64,000 bases of DNA from Symplocastrum torsivum CPER-KK1 (GCA_019358875.1 JAHHIF010000009.1:122876-186875); one strand, 5' to 3'; positions 44,987 through 55,857 are shown, counted from the first letter of the stretch. The notes: a model not told the origin generated them from the letters alone. Translations and numbers: made by a program.

Positions 44987-45250
44987 CTACGCTACCAATT
45001 CTGATCGTTGTGCATTCACACTCACCGTTGGCATATCAATGGGAATCTGTGGCGGTTGAGGGGATGTTTTCTCTAAAACTTTGACTTCAATGTTGACAGC
45101 CACTAGATAAGAACCCGTTTCATCTCCCACCGCTTCAGCAATCAACTTGGCAAAATCTGGGCGTCCAGATGTAATTGGCTCACGTAAGGTGTACTGCTCC
45201 CATTCGTACTCGGCATTGGGGTTGATGCTGAGAATGTAGTGCTTCGTCAT
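44987..45250 (-). CDS. Small conserved hypothetical protein
   Basis: The 87-residue protein begins MTKHYILSINPNAEYEWEQY and contains SGRPDFAKLIAEAVGDETGSYLVAVNIEVKVLEKT, a mixed alpha/beta small domain. No known family was recognised. It precedes the helical 122-residue protein in what looks like a two-gene unit. The role is unknown. Confidence 0.65.
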   Translation of the reverse strand: MTKHYILSINPNAEYEWEQYTLREPITSGRPDFAKLIAEAVGDETGSYLVAVNIEVKVLEKTSPQPPQIPIDMPTVSVNAQRSELVA

Positions 45251-45331
45251 GGGGGTAAAAACCTTGTATTTTCAAGGGGTTCAGGCTTCAACAACAGTCA
45301 AATCCTACCTCTCTATTATAGTATTTCTGTA

Positions 45332-46984
45332 CTACTTTTGGGAGTGAACACCTCGACCATCTCGCGAGGATTGTAGAGGTAGAGTGTTGTTAAACCAGAC
45401 CTCCTGCTGAGGCAAGGGAATCGAAATCCCCGCTTCGTCTAAAGCCCCCTTCAGCCGTCGGCGAAACTCCCGCGCCACTTCCCATTGCTTTAGAGGCTGG
45501 GTTTTAATCCACACCCGAATCGTTACACCTCGACTACCAAAATCATCTACCCCTAAGACTTCTGGTTTATCGAGGATTTGTTCGCGCCAATGTCCGTCGC
45601 GAGTCATTTCTTGGGCGACGTTATTAATCAGCGCCAGCGCCTTATCCACATCCGTGTGGTAAGCCACAGGAATATTTAAGTCTGCTCGTGACCAATTACT
45701 CGAAAGATTGGCAATGATCTTAATTTCACTATTTGGAATCGTGATTAATCGTCCCTCAGCATCGCGCAACTGAGTAATCCGCAGATTCATGTTTTCCACT
45801 AAACCACCCACGTTTGCCACGTTGATTACATCCCCGACCGCGTACTGGTCTTCTAGGATGATGAAAAAGCCGTTGATTGCATCTTTAATCAAACTTTGCG
45901 AAGCCAAAGACACAGCAACTCCAATTAGCCCTGCACCAGCAAGCAAAGGCCCAATATTAACACCAATTACTGAAAGAGCCACTAGAGTTCCAACTGCAAT
46001 CCAAGTAACTGTCACAATACTCTTAGCCACACCAGAAACCGTTGAGACTCGCAGTTGTACGCGCCGATTGGATTCTGGAGTTAGTAGGTAATTACTGGCA
46101 AGTACTGAGGAAAAGCGATCAATTAAGGCATAGCTCAGACGAGTAACCATATAAGTTGCCAATCCAACAATGCCTATTCGTAAAGGAAACCGTAGCCCGG
46201 TAATAATTAAAATCTGTATCATCCGGGTGTAAGGAAACAGCCCCAAAATAAATAAAGTTCCCCCTACCAAAATTCCCGCTTGAGCTAGCTGGAAAAAGCG
46301 ATGCTGAACTTCTTTGACATTCCATTGTTGCTGTTGAGTTAGCTGAGTTGATATAGGCTGTGTGGGGGACGACTCAGAAGGGGCTAGCTGGTCTTTCGAG
46401 CGCTTTGATCGACGTTCCCAATAAGAGATTGCCAAGATAGCGACAGCCATTGCTACACCAGTGCCAGCCGCTACTCCGGCTTGACGAGTCAGAAACTCTG
46501 ATTGCCGTTCCTGCTTCGCTCGTCTTAGCCCTTCTTCTAACTCTTGAACCAGTTCTTCAGCTCTAGTATCAATATCAACGCCTTTGAGATTGGCATCTTG
46601 GTCAGTAACGCTCATCAGGCGGACTTGCCTATCTCCGACAGAGACGTAGATATCGGGTATCTCTCCTTCTGTTTCTTGACGAACCTGTAATTGAGCAGAA
46701 TCGTTTTTGAAGTAAGTGCTACTAATATCGCTCAATCGCTGATCAATATCTTCAATTCGGCTGTTTAAATCTGACTTAGGAGAGGCGATTTCAAATAGGC
46801 AACGACCATCAAGCCGGATACAACCGGGAACTACCTGATTGTTTTGGTCTTGATTCAGTAGGTTGGGAGTTTGCAGGTTCAAATCTTGGATTGATGGAAG
46901 CTGAGCCTTGACAGGCAACACAGCGCAGCCTGTAAAAGCGATCGCTCCAGCGATAGTCCAAGATAAAAAGCGTATTTTAAACAT
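45332..46984 (-). CDS. MscS-family mechanosensitive ion channel
   Basis: The 550-residue channel begins with a signal peptide (AGAIAFTGCAVLPVKAQ) and a periplasmic domain of about 130 residues. A membrane helix near 170-190 and helices from about 235 to 370 follow. The pore helix and MscS beta domain are recognisable: GAGLIGVAVSLASQSLIKDAINGFFIILEDQYAVGDVINVANVGGLVENM. The C-terminal domain is normal (IRVWIKTQPLKQWEVAREF). It releases osmolytes on hypo-osmotic shock. It is larger than E. coli MscS because of the periplasmic N-terminus. Single gene, divergent from ahcY. Confidence 0.9.
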   Translation of the reverse strand: MFKIRFLSWTIAGAIAFTGCAVLPVKAQLPSIQDLNLQTPNLLNQDQNNQVVPGCIRLDGRCLFEIASPKSDLNSRIEDIDQRLSDISSTYFKNDSAQLQVRQETEGEIPDIYVSVGDRQVRLMSVTDQDANLKGVDIDTRAEELVQELEEGLRRAKQERQSEFLTRQAGVAAGTGVAMAVAILAISYWERRSKRSKDQLAPSESSPTQPISTQLTQQQQWNVKEVQHRFFQLAQAGILVGGTLFILGLFPYTRMIQILIITGLRFPLRIGIVGLATYMVTRLSYALIDRFSSVLASNYLLTPESNRRVQLRVSTVSGVAKSIVTVTWIAVGTLVALSVIGVNIGPLLAGAGLIGVAVSLASQSLIKDAINGFFIILEDQYAVGDVINVANVGGLVENMNLRITQLRDAEGRLITIPNSEIKIIANLSSNWSRADLNIPVAYHTDVDKALALINNVAQEMTRDGHWREQILDKPEVLGVDDFGSRGVTIRVWIKTQPLKQWEVAREFRRRLKGALDEAGISIPLPQQEVWFNNTLPLQSSRDGRGVHSQK

Positions 46985-48593
<1,609 letters not shown>

Positions 48594-48813
48594 AATCAGG
48601 ACGGGTGGGCGATGCCCACCCTTCTATCTTCCACAAAAATGAAGATTTTATCGGCTTGAGCTAGTCATTTACAAACTTGTGATGGAGAATGCCCAGACTT
48701 TAACAAAGTGGAGTCCGGGGAGTGTCAACAACCGCTTCTTTCCTATTGGCTGGCATTTGCAGTATTGACTCGGTATTGGGTGGCATTACAGTACTCAACA
48801 TTTTTTAAATGTA

Positions 48814-49434
48814 ATGGCTAAACTCTCTGTAGAATTACAACGCTATTTTTTTGAGGAAGAACGCTCTCCCCAGGTAACTTTGACTGAAATTCTGCAACTA
48901 GCAGGGGAGAGAATTTTTGGTTTTTTGTTCGTTATCCTGTCTCTACCTTCAGCGTTACCCGTTCCTGCTCCTGGTTACTCTGTCCCTTTTGGAATAGCCC
49001 TTTTTCTATTGGCTTTGCAGCTCATTTCCGGTGCTAAACTCCCCTGGTTACCCCAGAAGATTAGTAAACATCCGATTGAACTCAAGCAAGTGCAGGGAGT
49101 TCTGAAAGCGGGACTACCTTGGTTGCGGCGGATTGAGGTGATCTCTCGTCCTCGTCTGAGCTATATTTGCAACAGTTTGCCGGGACGGGTAACGATTGGA
49201 ATTGCGATCGCGTTGATGGGCATTTCGATGATGATTCCCATTCCGGGTACAAATACGCTACCCGCTATGGGCATTTTTGTCACAGGCTTTGGCTTAATGG
49301 AGGATGACGGCGCGATCAGTTTGGGTGGTTTAGTCTTGTGTTTGATCGGTGGCATCCTTACCACTTCAATCCTGATTGCTATCTTAGTGGGTGGTACAAG
49401 TCTACTGGATCTGATCAAAGGTTGGCTGCGCTAG
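48814..49434 (+). CDS. ExoD-family membrane protein
   Basis: The 206-residue protein matches the exopolysaccharide synthesis ExoD family: TLTEILQLAGERIFGFLFVILSLPSALPVPAPGYSVPFG at the start, with four membrane helices and a final helix pair. It is linked to exopolysaccharide and stress phenotypes in rhizobia; the biochemical role is unknown. It starts about 220 bases after ahcY and lies 55 bases before the DedA gene on the same strand. Confidence 0.85.
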   Translation: MAKLSVELQRYFFEEERSPQVTLTEILQLAGERIFGFLFVILSLPSALPVPAPGYSVPFGIALFLLALQLISGAKLPWLPQKISKHPIELKQVQGVLKAGLPWLRRIEVISRPRLSYICNSLPGRVTIGIAIALMGISMMIPIPGTNTLPAMGIFVTGFGLMEDDGAISLGGLVLCLIGGILTTSILIAILVGGTSLLDLIKGWLR

Positions 49435-49489
49435 AAGTATTCAAGCTTTGAATTAAAATAACACCTAACCTAATACCCAGCACCCACTT

Positions 49490-50101
49490 ATGCAGGAATG
49501 GATACTTAACACGATGAATTCCCTCGGTTACTGGGGAATTGGGCTACTGATGTTCGCGGAAAATCTATTTCCTCCTATCCCTTCGGAACTAATCATGCCC
49601 TTGGCAGGATTTACAGTATCAAGGGGTGATATGAACTTCTCGCTTGCCGTTTTGGCGGGAGTCGTCGGCACTATCCTAGGAGCGTTGCCTTGGTACTACG
49701 CAGGTAAACTCTTGGGTGAGGAACGCTTGAAGCATTTAGCTGACAAGTACGGGAAATGGATTACAGTATCCAGCCAGGATATTGATAAGGTAACGCGATG
49801 GTTTAGTCGGTACGGCAACAAAGCTGTGTTATTTGGTCGTCTTGTGCCAGGAATTCGTACCTTAATCTCGCTGCCAGCAGGTCTTAGTGAGATGCCCTTA
49901 GTGCCCTTTCTCATCTACTCAACACTCGGTACTACTGCATGGGTGATGCTACTAACCTTCTTGGGCTTCCAACTGGGTGAGAAATATGAGCTTGTAGAGG
50001 AGTACCTGGGTCCCGTTTCTAAAGTTGTGCTGCTTATTCTAATTGTTGCATTTATTGCTTGGGTTGTGATTAAACAACGAAAGGCAAAACGCAGAACATA
50101 A
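49490..50101 (+). CDS. DedA-family membrane protein
   Basis: A 203-residue DedA (SNARE-associated/VTT) protein. It shows the typical NTMNSLGYWGIGLLMFAENLFPPIPSE opening with the ENLFPPIPSE motif, the re-entrant loop glycine-rich segment (GTILGALPWYYAGKLLG) and the FGRLVPGIRTLISLPAG motif. DedA proteins act as lipid flippases or undecaprenyl-phosphate carriers and support envelope homeostasis. Probably cotranscribed with the ExoD gene. Confidence 0.92.
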   Translation: MQEWILNTMNSLGYWGIGLLMFAENLFPPIPSELIMPLAGFTVSRGDMNFSLAVLAGVVGTILGALPWYYAGKLLGEERLKHLADKYGKWITVSSQDIDKVTRWFSRYGNKAVLFGRLVPGIRTLISLPAGLSEMPLVPFLIYSTLGTTAWVMLLTFLGFQLGEKYELVEEYLGPVSKVVLLILIVAFIAWVVIKQRKAKRRT

Positions 50102-50173
50102 CTCATCCCCTGCTTTCTCATAGGGGGATACAAGTATTATTTGTTGTTGGTTGTTGGTCGGAAACTAGTTTTT

Positions 50174-50206
50174 AACAAACAACTAATAACAAATAACTAA
50201 TAACAA
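50174..50206. repeat. Short AAC/TAA-type tandem repeat
   Basis: A tract of AACAAACAACTAATAACAAA-like units upstream of the NERD helicase. A similar tract occurs inside that gene at 50754-50799. Both resemble cyanobacterial short tandem repeats. Confidence 0.5.
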
Positions 50207-50393
50207 ACTTTACACTTTTCAAGAGGTATCACAAAAGCTGGTCACTCGCCCACATCTAACTCGTAAGTTCATCACCACTGAACCGTTAGGGAAAAGTGGT
50301 GAAGGAGGCGAACAAAAGGTTTGGGATGCTATCCGAGAGGTTTTTGCAGATAGAGAATGTATTGGCTACTGGCGCTACCCAATTTTTTCTAAG

Positions 50394-52949
50394 GTGGGAA
50401 AGTCTCGGAAAGAGCCTGATATTCTGATTGTTGACTCTTCCCTCGGTTTAATTGTCATTGAAATTAAGTCAGTCACAATTGACCAGATTTTGGCGATCGC
50501 AGGTCATCGCTGGGAGTTCCAAAACTTCTACACCACCAGCAGCAACCCGTATGAGCAAGCGGAAAATCAACTATTTGCTTTGCTGGGATATTGCGATCGC
50601 GAACCGACTCTCCGCAGAAAAGTACCAGGTCGCGCCCTAGTTTGCTTACCCTTAATTACAGAAGAACAATGGTACGAGAGTGGATTTTACCAACTCCCTA
50701 GCTGTCCCCCGATTATTTTTCAAGACCAACTTGACACTCCCAAGCATGGGAAGCCAACTAAACAATCAACAACCAATAACCAACAACTAACTAACAACTC
50801 CCTGCTACAGCAGATTGAGCAAACGACTCCCATTATTAAAGGGTGCAACCTAACGAGTGAACAGTGGAAGTTGTTGCAAGCTGTGGTTAGCGGCACTCCT
50901 GTTTACCGCACAAAGCGTTCTGTTTCCGTAGGGGCGCACTGTGCGGACTTAAACCTTGGACAACATACGAATCCACAAAGCCGTGCCAGTGTTCTTACCG
51001 AAGTGCGGCAACGCTTATCAGAATTTGATTTACAACAGGAACACATTGGGAAAGAAATTCCCCCAGGACCACAACGGATTCGGGGTATTGCTGGCTCAGG
51101 TAAAACCGTGTTGCTGTGCCAGAAAGCCGCACATATACACCTAAAGCATCCAGAGTGGGATATTGCCTTTGTCTTTTTCAGCCGTAGCCTCTACCATCCG
51201 ATCATTGCTCAGTTGGATAAGTGGCTACGTCGCTTCAGTAGTGGTGAAGTAGGATATGACCCAAAGAATCAAAAATTTCAGGTACTGCACGCTTGGGGAG
51301 CCAAATATCAACCGGGACTCTACAGCACGATTTGCAGAGCGGCTGGAGTGAAGCGTCTGACGGTCAATGATACTGAACGGAAGCAACCCAATGAAGCCTT
51401 AGCTGACGTATGCACACAGTTATTGCACAATACGGTCGTCCCTACGCTGTATGATGCCATCTTGATTGATGAAGGGCAAGACCTAATTGTTGATGATGAA
51501 CTAAAGTACGAGGGCAAGCAGCCGTTCTACTGGATGGCGTATCAAGCCTTACGACCTATTGACCCCGCTCAACCAGAACAGCGGCGCTTAATTTGGGGTT
51601 ACGATGAAGCCCAAAGCCTGGAAAGCTTGAAGATACCCAATGCCAGTGAGTTGTTTGGGGAAGACTTGGGGCATCTGGTGACAGGACAGTACAGTGGTGG
51701 CATCAGAAAGAGTGAAATTATGCACCGTTGCTACCGTACTCCTGCCCCTATTCTCACCGCCGCGCATGGCATAGGAATGGGGTTGCTGCGTTATGGTGGG
51801 ATGCTTACAGGCATTACCCGTGCAGAGGATTGGCGGGCAATTGGATATGAGGTAACAGGTCGTTTTACTCCTGGTCAACAAATTACCCTGAGACGACCAC
51901 CGGAAAATTCTCCCAATCTCATCCCGGAACTTTGGGAAGGGCAAGTGTTGGAGTTTGTGACTTTTCGCGATCGCCAAGAAGAGTTCACCTCTCTCGCCCA
52001 AAACATTCTCTACAATCTCCGTCATGATGGACTCAAACCCAGTCGAGAGATTTTGGTTATCGTTTTAGGTTCTGGTTTTGAGGCGATGAAACTAGAAACC
52101 GCTGTCGCAGAGTTCTTGATATCGCAAGGCATTGACATCTATATTCCCAGCACTCTGGACTGCAACATCCTCCAAGCCGACAAAGAAAACTATGACCCCA
52201 ATAAGTACTGGTGTGAAGGTGGCGTTACCGTATCTCGCATCCACCGTGCCAAGGGTAATGAGGCGGACATGGTGTATGTGGTGGGTTTAGACAAGGTTGC
52301 AAAGGATGAGAGCAATCTCCAATTGCGTAACCAGCTATTTGTCGCCTTAACCAGGGCGAAGGGTTGGGTGAAGTTGAGTGGTATAGGTTCCTATCCCATG
52401 TATGAGGAAATGTGGCGGGTGATGCAGAGTGGGGACACCTTCACCTTTACCTTCAAGCGTCCGCCACAACGAGAGATTAGCGTTACGGATACAGGAGAAC
52501 TGCTGAAGCGCTATGACACGGGTGGGAGAAATTTTCAGAATGCAGATTTGACAGGGGCACAGTTAGCAAGCGCAGATTTGAGGAATGCTAATTTAATTGG
52601 TGCGATTCTCAGGAATGCAGATTTGAGAAATGCCCAGTTGGATGGAGCAAAACTGGTAATTGCCGATTTGAGTAATGCTGATTTAACGAATGCCGAGTTG
52701 CGGAAAGCGAAACTGGTAGGGGCAACTTTGAGAGAGGCGCGGCTAAGTGGTGCTGATTTGAGGTGGGCAAAGCTGAGTAATGCAGATTTGAGGAATGCTC
52801 AGTTAGTTGGGGCGAAGTTGGTGGGGGCGAAATTGAGTGGCGCTGATTTGAATGGTGCTGATTTAACGGGCGCGAATCTTGAGGCAGCGGATTTGAGTGA
52901 TGTGAATTTGACAGGGACAAAGATGCCGGATGGAAGTGTTTGTGAGTAG
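50394..52949 (+). CDS. NERD-SF1 helicase-pentapeptide repeat fusion protein
   Basis: The 851-residue frame from GTG 50394 begins in the middle of a NERD nuclease-like domain (KEPDILIVD, then VIEIKS, the ExK core). Open frame continues upstream to 50190 and reads as the missing NERD start (GEGGEQKVWDAIREVF), but no ATG, GTG or TTG occurs there. Residues 150-700 are an SF1/UvrD-like helicase with Walker A GIAGSGKT (231-238), DEGQDL (from 359) and a late SRIHRAKGNEADMVYVV motif. From about 705 to 845 there are some 25 pentapeptide repeats. The role is probably DNA repair or antiphage defence, by family. The true start is unresolved. Confidence 0.8.
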   Translation: MGKSRKEPDILIVDSSLGLIVIEIKSVTIDQILAIAGHRWEFQNFYTTSSNPYEQAENQLFALLGYCDREPTLRRKVPGRALVCLPLITEEQWYESGFYQLPSCPPIIFQDQLDTPKHGKPTKQSTTNNQQLTNNSLLQQIEQTTPIIKGCNLTSEQWKLLQAVVSGTPVYRTKRSVSVGAHCADLNLGQHTNPQSRASVLTEVRQRLSEFDLQQEHIGKEIPPGPQRIRGIAGSGKTVLLCQKAAHIHLKHPEWDIAFVFFSRSLYHPIIAQLDKWLRRFSSGEVGYDPKNQKFQVLHAWGAKYQPGLYSTICRAAGVKRLTVNDTERKQPNEALADVCTQLLHNTVVPTLYDAILIDEGQDLIVDDELKYEGKQPFYWMAYQALRPIDPAQPEQRRLIWGYDEAQSLESLKIPNASELFGEDLGHLVTGQYSGGIRKSEIMHRCYRTPAPILTAAHGIGMGLLRYGGMLTGITRAEDWRAIGYEVTGRFTPGQQITLRRPPENSPNLIPELWEGQVLEFVTFRDRQEEFTSLAQNILYNLRHDGLKPSREILVIVLGSGFEAMKLETAVAEFLISQGIDIYIPSTLDCNILQADKENYDPNKYWCEGGVTVSRIHRAKGNEADMVYVVGLDKVAKDESNLQLRNQLFVALTRAKGWVKLSGIGSYPMYEEMWRVMQSGDTFTFTFKRPPQREISVTDTGELLKRYDTGGRNFQNADLTGAQLASADLRNANLIGAILRNADLRNAQLDGAKLVIADLSNADLTNAELRKAKLVGATLREARLSGADLRWAKLSNADLRNAQLVGAKLVGAKLSGADLNGADLTGANLEAADLSDVNLTGTKMPDGSVCE
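50754..50799. repeat. In-frame short tandem repeat inside the NERD helicase gene
   Basis: The tract is built from CAACAACC, AATAACC and CAACTAA-like units and encodes the low-complexity stretch PTKQSTTNNQQLTNNS (residues 121-136). It looks like repeat DNA inserted without breaking the frame, between the NERD and helicase parts. Confidence 0.55.
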
Positions 52950-53039
52950 ATGCGATCGCTTTGTCAACTCAGTGGCTACGACAGGGAATACTAACCTCAG
53001 AGAAACTGTTGCCAACCACGCCCATTAAAGGAGCTATGC

Positions 53040-54722
53040 ATGAGTGCTGTCAAAATTCAGGCTACTGAGTATCCTATCCATAAAATATTTAGCAATGACT
53101 TTGTGTTCAGCATTCCCCTATACCAGCGCCCCTATGCTTGGACTACCGAACAAGCGGGAGAACTGCTTGAAGATCTGCTCACAGCTTTGGGAAACGGTAG
53201 TGAGCCGATTGATGAGGTAAATCCCTACTTTCTAGGGAGTATTGTACTAATCAAAGGAGATAAGCCAAGTGCTGAAGTAGTGGATGGTCAGCAACGTTTG
53301 ACTACACTGACAATACTGCTGGCAGTTCTGCGGACGTTGGTACAACCCGAATTTGCCGCTGACTTAACCGATTTGCTCTACGAAAAACCAAGCTTGCTTT
53401 ATGGTACTCCTCCTCGCTACCGTTTAACTCTGGCTAAGCGAAATGAAAACTTTTTCAAGGAATACATCCAGGATGAAGGTGGGATTAGCAAGCTCAAAGA
53501 CTTAAACTCGAAGACGCTTTCGGACAGTCGGAAGAACATTAAAGAGAACTCGCTGTTATTTGTCAAGGAATTGCAAAAACTTTCCGAAACTCAGCGGACT
53601 CGTCTAGCGCAGTTCATTATTAAACAATGTTTCTTAGTAACGGTTTCGACTCCAGACTTGGACTCGGCATATCGTATCTTTTCAGTGCTGAATGAAAGGG
53701 GATTAGACCTTTCTCTAACGGATATTCTCAAAGCAGAGATTATCGGACTAATTCCTAAACCTCAAAACGAAGCTTACACTACCAAATGGGAAGATACTCA
53801 GGATAAGCTGGGGCGCGAGATGTTTCAAGATCTATTCGCTCACATCCGTATGATTTACCGCAAGGCAAAGCTTGGTAGCAGTGTACTCAAGGAGTTCCGT
53901 GAATTTGTTCGCCCCAGTGATAATCCTCAGGAATTCATCAATACAACACTTTGCCCTTTAGCTGATGCCTTAAACGTAATCAAAACAGCGACCTATCAAA
54001 GTGATAAACGTGCAGAAGAAGTAAATAAACTGTTTAAGCAATTAAGTCGAATCGATAATTCTGACTGGATACCGCCAGCTATTCTCTACCTCTCCCGTAA
54101 TCACAATCACCCTGACCTACTGGTTCAATTCTTTACAGAATTAGACCGCCTTGCTGCGGGATTGATGATTCGACGGGCAAATATTAATGAACGTATTGAA
54201 CGTTATAGTCGCTTATTGACTGCCATTGAACATGGGGAAGACTTATACACACCTGATTCACCGCTTCAGATTACTTCTGAAGAAAAGAATAATATTCTCA
54301 AGATGTTGGATGGCGACCTCTACCTAATTCAGAAAATTCGCCTGTATGTCTTGCTGCGTTTAGATGCTGCTCTTTCAGAAGGTGAGGCTTCGTATAACTT
54401 CTCTATTACTACTGTTGAGCATGTGCTACCGCAAAACCCCGCTTCTAACAGTATGTGGATGAAGTGGTTTCCAAGTCCGGAAGAACGAGAAAGATATGTA
54501 CATCGTATCGGAAATCTGGTTTTGCTCTCCTCTGCGAAAAACAGCCAAGCACAAAACTACGACTTTGAGCTGAAAAAGCAGAAGTATTTCACGACGAAAA
54601 CTGGCGTTTCACCCTTTGCTTTAACAACTCAAGTGTTGAACGAACAGGAATGGACGCCTGAAGTAATCGAGCAACGGCAGAAAGAGCTGATTGGTGTTCT
54701 CAAGAAAGTTTGGCTCTTATAG
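53040..54722 (+). CDS. GmrSD-like DUF262-DUF1524 protein (candidate type IV restriction enzyme)
   Basis: A 560-residue single-chain protein. The DUF262 ParB-like NTPase part has IPLYQRPYAW (QRPYxW at 29-34) and VVDGQQRLTTLTIL (DGQQR at 82-86). The C-terminal DUF1524 HNH nuclease part has TVEHVLPQNP (His461) and GNLVLLSSAKNSQAQN. Proteins of this layout restrict DNA with modified bases in phage defence. AAAGGAG lies 6 bases before the ATG. It stands next to the NERD helicase on the same strand. The antiphage role is inferred from the family. Confidence 0.88.
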   Translation: MSAVKIQATEYPIHKIFSNDFVFSIPLYQRPYAWTTEQAGELLEDLLTALGNGSEPIDEVNPYFLGSIVLIKGDKPSAEVVDGQQRLTTLTILLAVLRTLVQPEFAADLTDLLYEKPSLLYGTPPRYRLTLAKRNENFFKEYIQDEGGISKLKDLNSKTLSDSRKNIKENSLLFVKELQKLSETQRTRLAQFIIKQCFLVTVSTPDLDSAYRIFSVLNERGLDLSLTDILKAEIIGLIPKPQNEAYTTKWEDTQDKLGREMFQDLFAHIRMIYRKAKLGSSVLKEFREFVRPSDNPQEFINTTLCPLADALNVIKTATYQSDKRAEEVNKLFKQLSRIDNSDWIPPAILYLSRNHNHPDLLVQFFTELDRLAAGLMIRRANINERIERYSRLLTAIEHGEDLYTPDSPLQITSEEKNNILKMLDGDLYLIQKIRLYVLLRLDAALSEGEASYNFSITTVEHVLPQNPASNSMWMKWFPSPEERERYVHRIGNLVLLSSAKNSQAQNYDFELKKQKYFTTKTGVSPFALTTQVLNEQEWTPEVIEQRQKELIGVLKKVWLL

Positions 54723-54829
54723 AGTAATACTGGATTTATATAGTATTAAGCTGTGGTTGCGTGAGCGCACCCTCACCAACTCCCATTAGTCCAGGAAGAC
54801 ATGGTGAAGATGGGAGAGTAGCTCGCGCT

Positions 54830-55183
54830 CTAACTAGCCCTCATCTTAAATTGAGCCATCCAAGCATCAGTCCCGAACACACCTGCCAAAAGAGCAGGAA
54901 CACTAAAATCCGCATCCAGCTTTTCCCAGTGCAACCCATCACCGGATGGAGTAACTTCAACCTCAGCTAAATCCTCTGACGAAGCACCTGCCAAACCTTG
55001 TGCTAAATCTGGTGGAAAACTGAAAGTCGCCCCACTCTTCAAATTAATTACAATGCGATCGCTACTCTGGTCATAGTATGCAGACTCAGCCCTAGGCTCG
55101 ACAGCATTCGCAATTGCTGCTGCTTCTCTTGCTTTTGCGATCGCTGCTTTCAGAGTTACCTTATCCAAATCTGGATTAGCCAT
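54830..55183 (-). CDS. DUF2442 protein
   Basis: The 117-residue protein has an Ala-rich helical N-terminus (KVTLKAAIAKAREAAAIANAV) and a DUF2442 domain (YYDQSSDRIVINLKSGATFSFPPDLAQGL ... VEVTPSGDGLHWEKLDADFSVPALLAGVFG). It overlaps the upstream DUF4160 gene by 8 bases, so translation is coupled. DUF4160 and DUF2442 genes commonly occur as a pair that resembles a toxin-antitoxin module; which would be the toxin is not established. Confidence 0.88.
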   Translation of the reverse strand: MANPDLDKVTLKAAIAKAREAAAIANAVEPRAESAYYDQSSDRIVINLKSGATFSFPPDLAQGLAGASSEDLAEVEVTPSGDGLHWEKLDADFSVPALLAGVFGTDAWMAQFKMRAS

Positions 55184-55418
55184 GAATTTCCTTCCATTTT
55201 TCGAGTAGTTCTAATTGGTGTTCAGTGACGATTTCCAGCGCTTTAGCAACATCTTTGTTACTCATTCCTTCAATCTGAATCAGTTCAGGGCGTTCAGTTT
55301 CACCACCTAAGCTAATTCTTACCTGCCCTCCACCTTTGAAAACATGAACATGAGGGGGCAAGTGGTCGTTAAAGTAGATGCGGACAGCAAAGCCATCCTT
55401 CCTGAGTACAGTTGGCAT
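55176..55418 (-). CDS. DUF4160 protein
   Basis: An 80-residue protein with the family signature: MPTVLRKDGFAVRIYFNDH, then LPPHVHVFKGGGQVRISLGG, then ALEIVTEHQLELLEKWKEIH. The paired histidines in PPHVHV are characteristic. It is the first gene of a coupled two-gene unit with DUF2442. Function unknown. Confidence 0.9.
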   Translation of the reverse strand: MPTVLRKDGFAVRIYFNDHLPPHVHVFKGGGQVRISLGGETERPELIQIEGMSNKDVAKALEIVTEHQLELLEKWKEIHG

Positions 55419-55656
55419 AAGTGTATTCTGACAGGTTGGTGAGCGATCGCACCCTCATCAACTTCCATCAATTCAGGAAGGCATCGGCACGAGGAAGTGC
55501 GATCGCGTTCTTCACCACCTGCTACGATATGCCTAAAGCGGTGTCTCTTGGAGCAACCATCTCAGCTTAACCCGCAAAAAAATAGGAACCCTTTTCAGAG
55601 TTCCCATTTTGTTTAGTATTTCAAACTGCTTAGGCTTTAGTAGAAGCACATCAGGA

Positions 55657-55857
55657 CTAGAAGCCCAAGAAGTGTAAAAAGCTTTGACCAGTTGTTAGCT
55701 CAACGATGACCGCAGCGAGGAAGCCGATCATTGCCAGACGACCGTTCCACAGTTCAGCAGTGGGGTTTGAACCAAACTCAAACTTGCTGCCAAACTCGCC
55801 ATATTTGCGCTGAAACTGATCTTCGTAGGTATTTGTTGTTTTTGGTGAGTTAGTCAT
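55657..55857 (-). CDS. hli: High-light-inducible protein (single-helix CAB-like)
   Basis: A 66-residue thylakoid protein with one membrane helix. The chlorophyll-binding signature is clear: [23 protein letters not shown] (ExxNGRxAMxGF). HLIPs bind chlorophyll and carotenoid and protect photosystem assembly under strong light or other stress. Length and helix position are typical. Single gene on the minus strand. Confidence 0.95.
   Translation of the reverse strand: MTNSPKTTNTYEDQFQRKYGEFGSKFEFGSNPTAELWNGRLAMIGFLAAVIVELTTGQSFLHFLGF

Noticed and set aside
54761..54970. 69-codon plus-strand frame overlapping the DUF2442 gene end
   Set aside because: It lies mostly opposite a convincing DUF2442 gene and has low-complexity composition.
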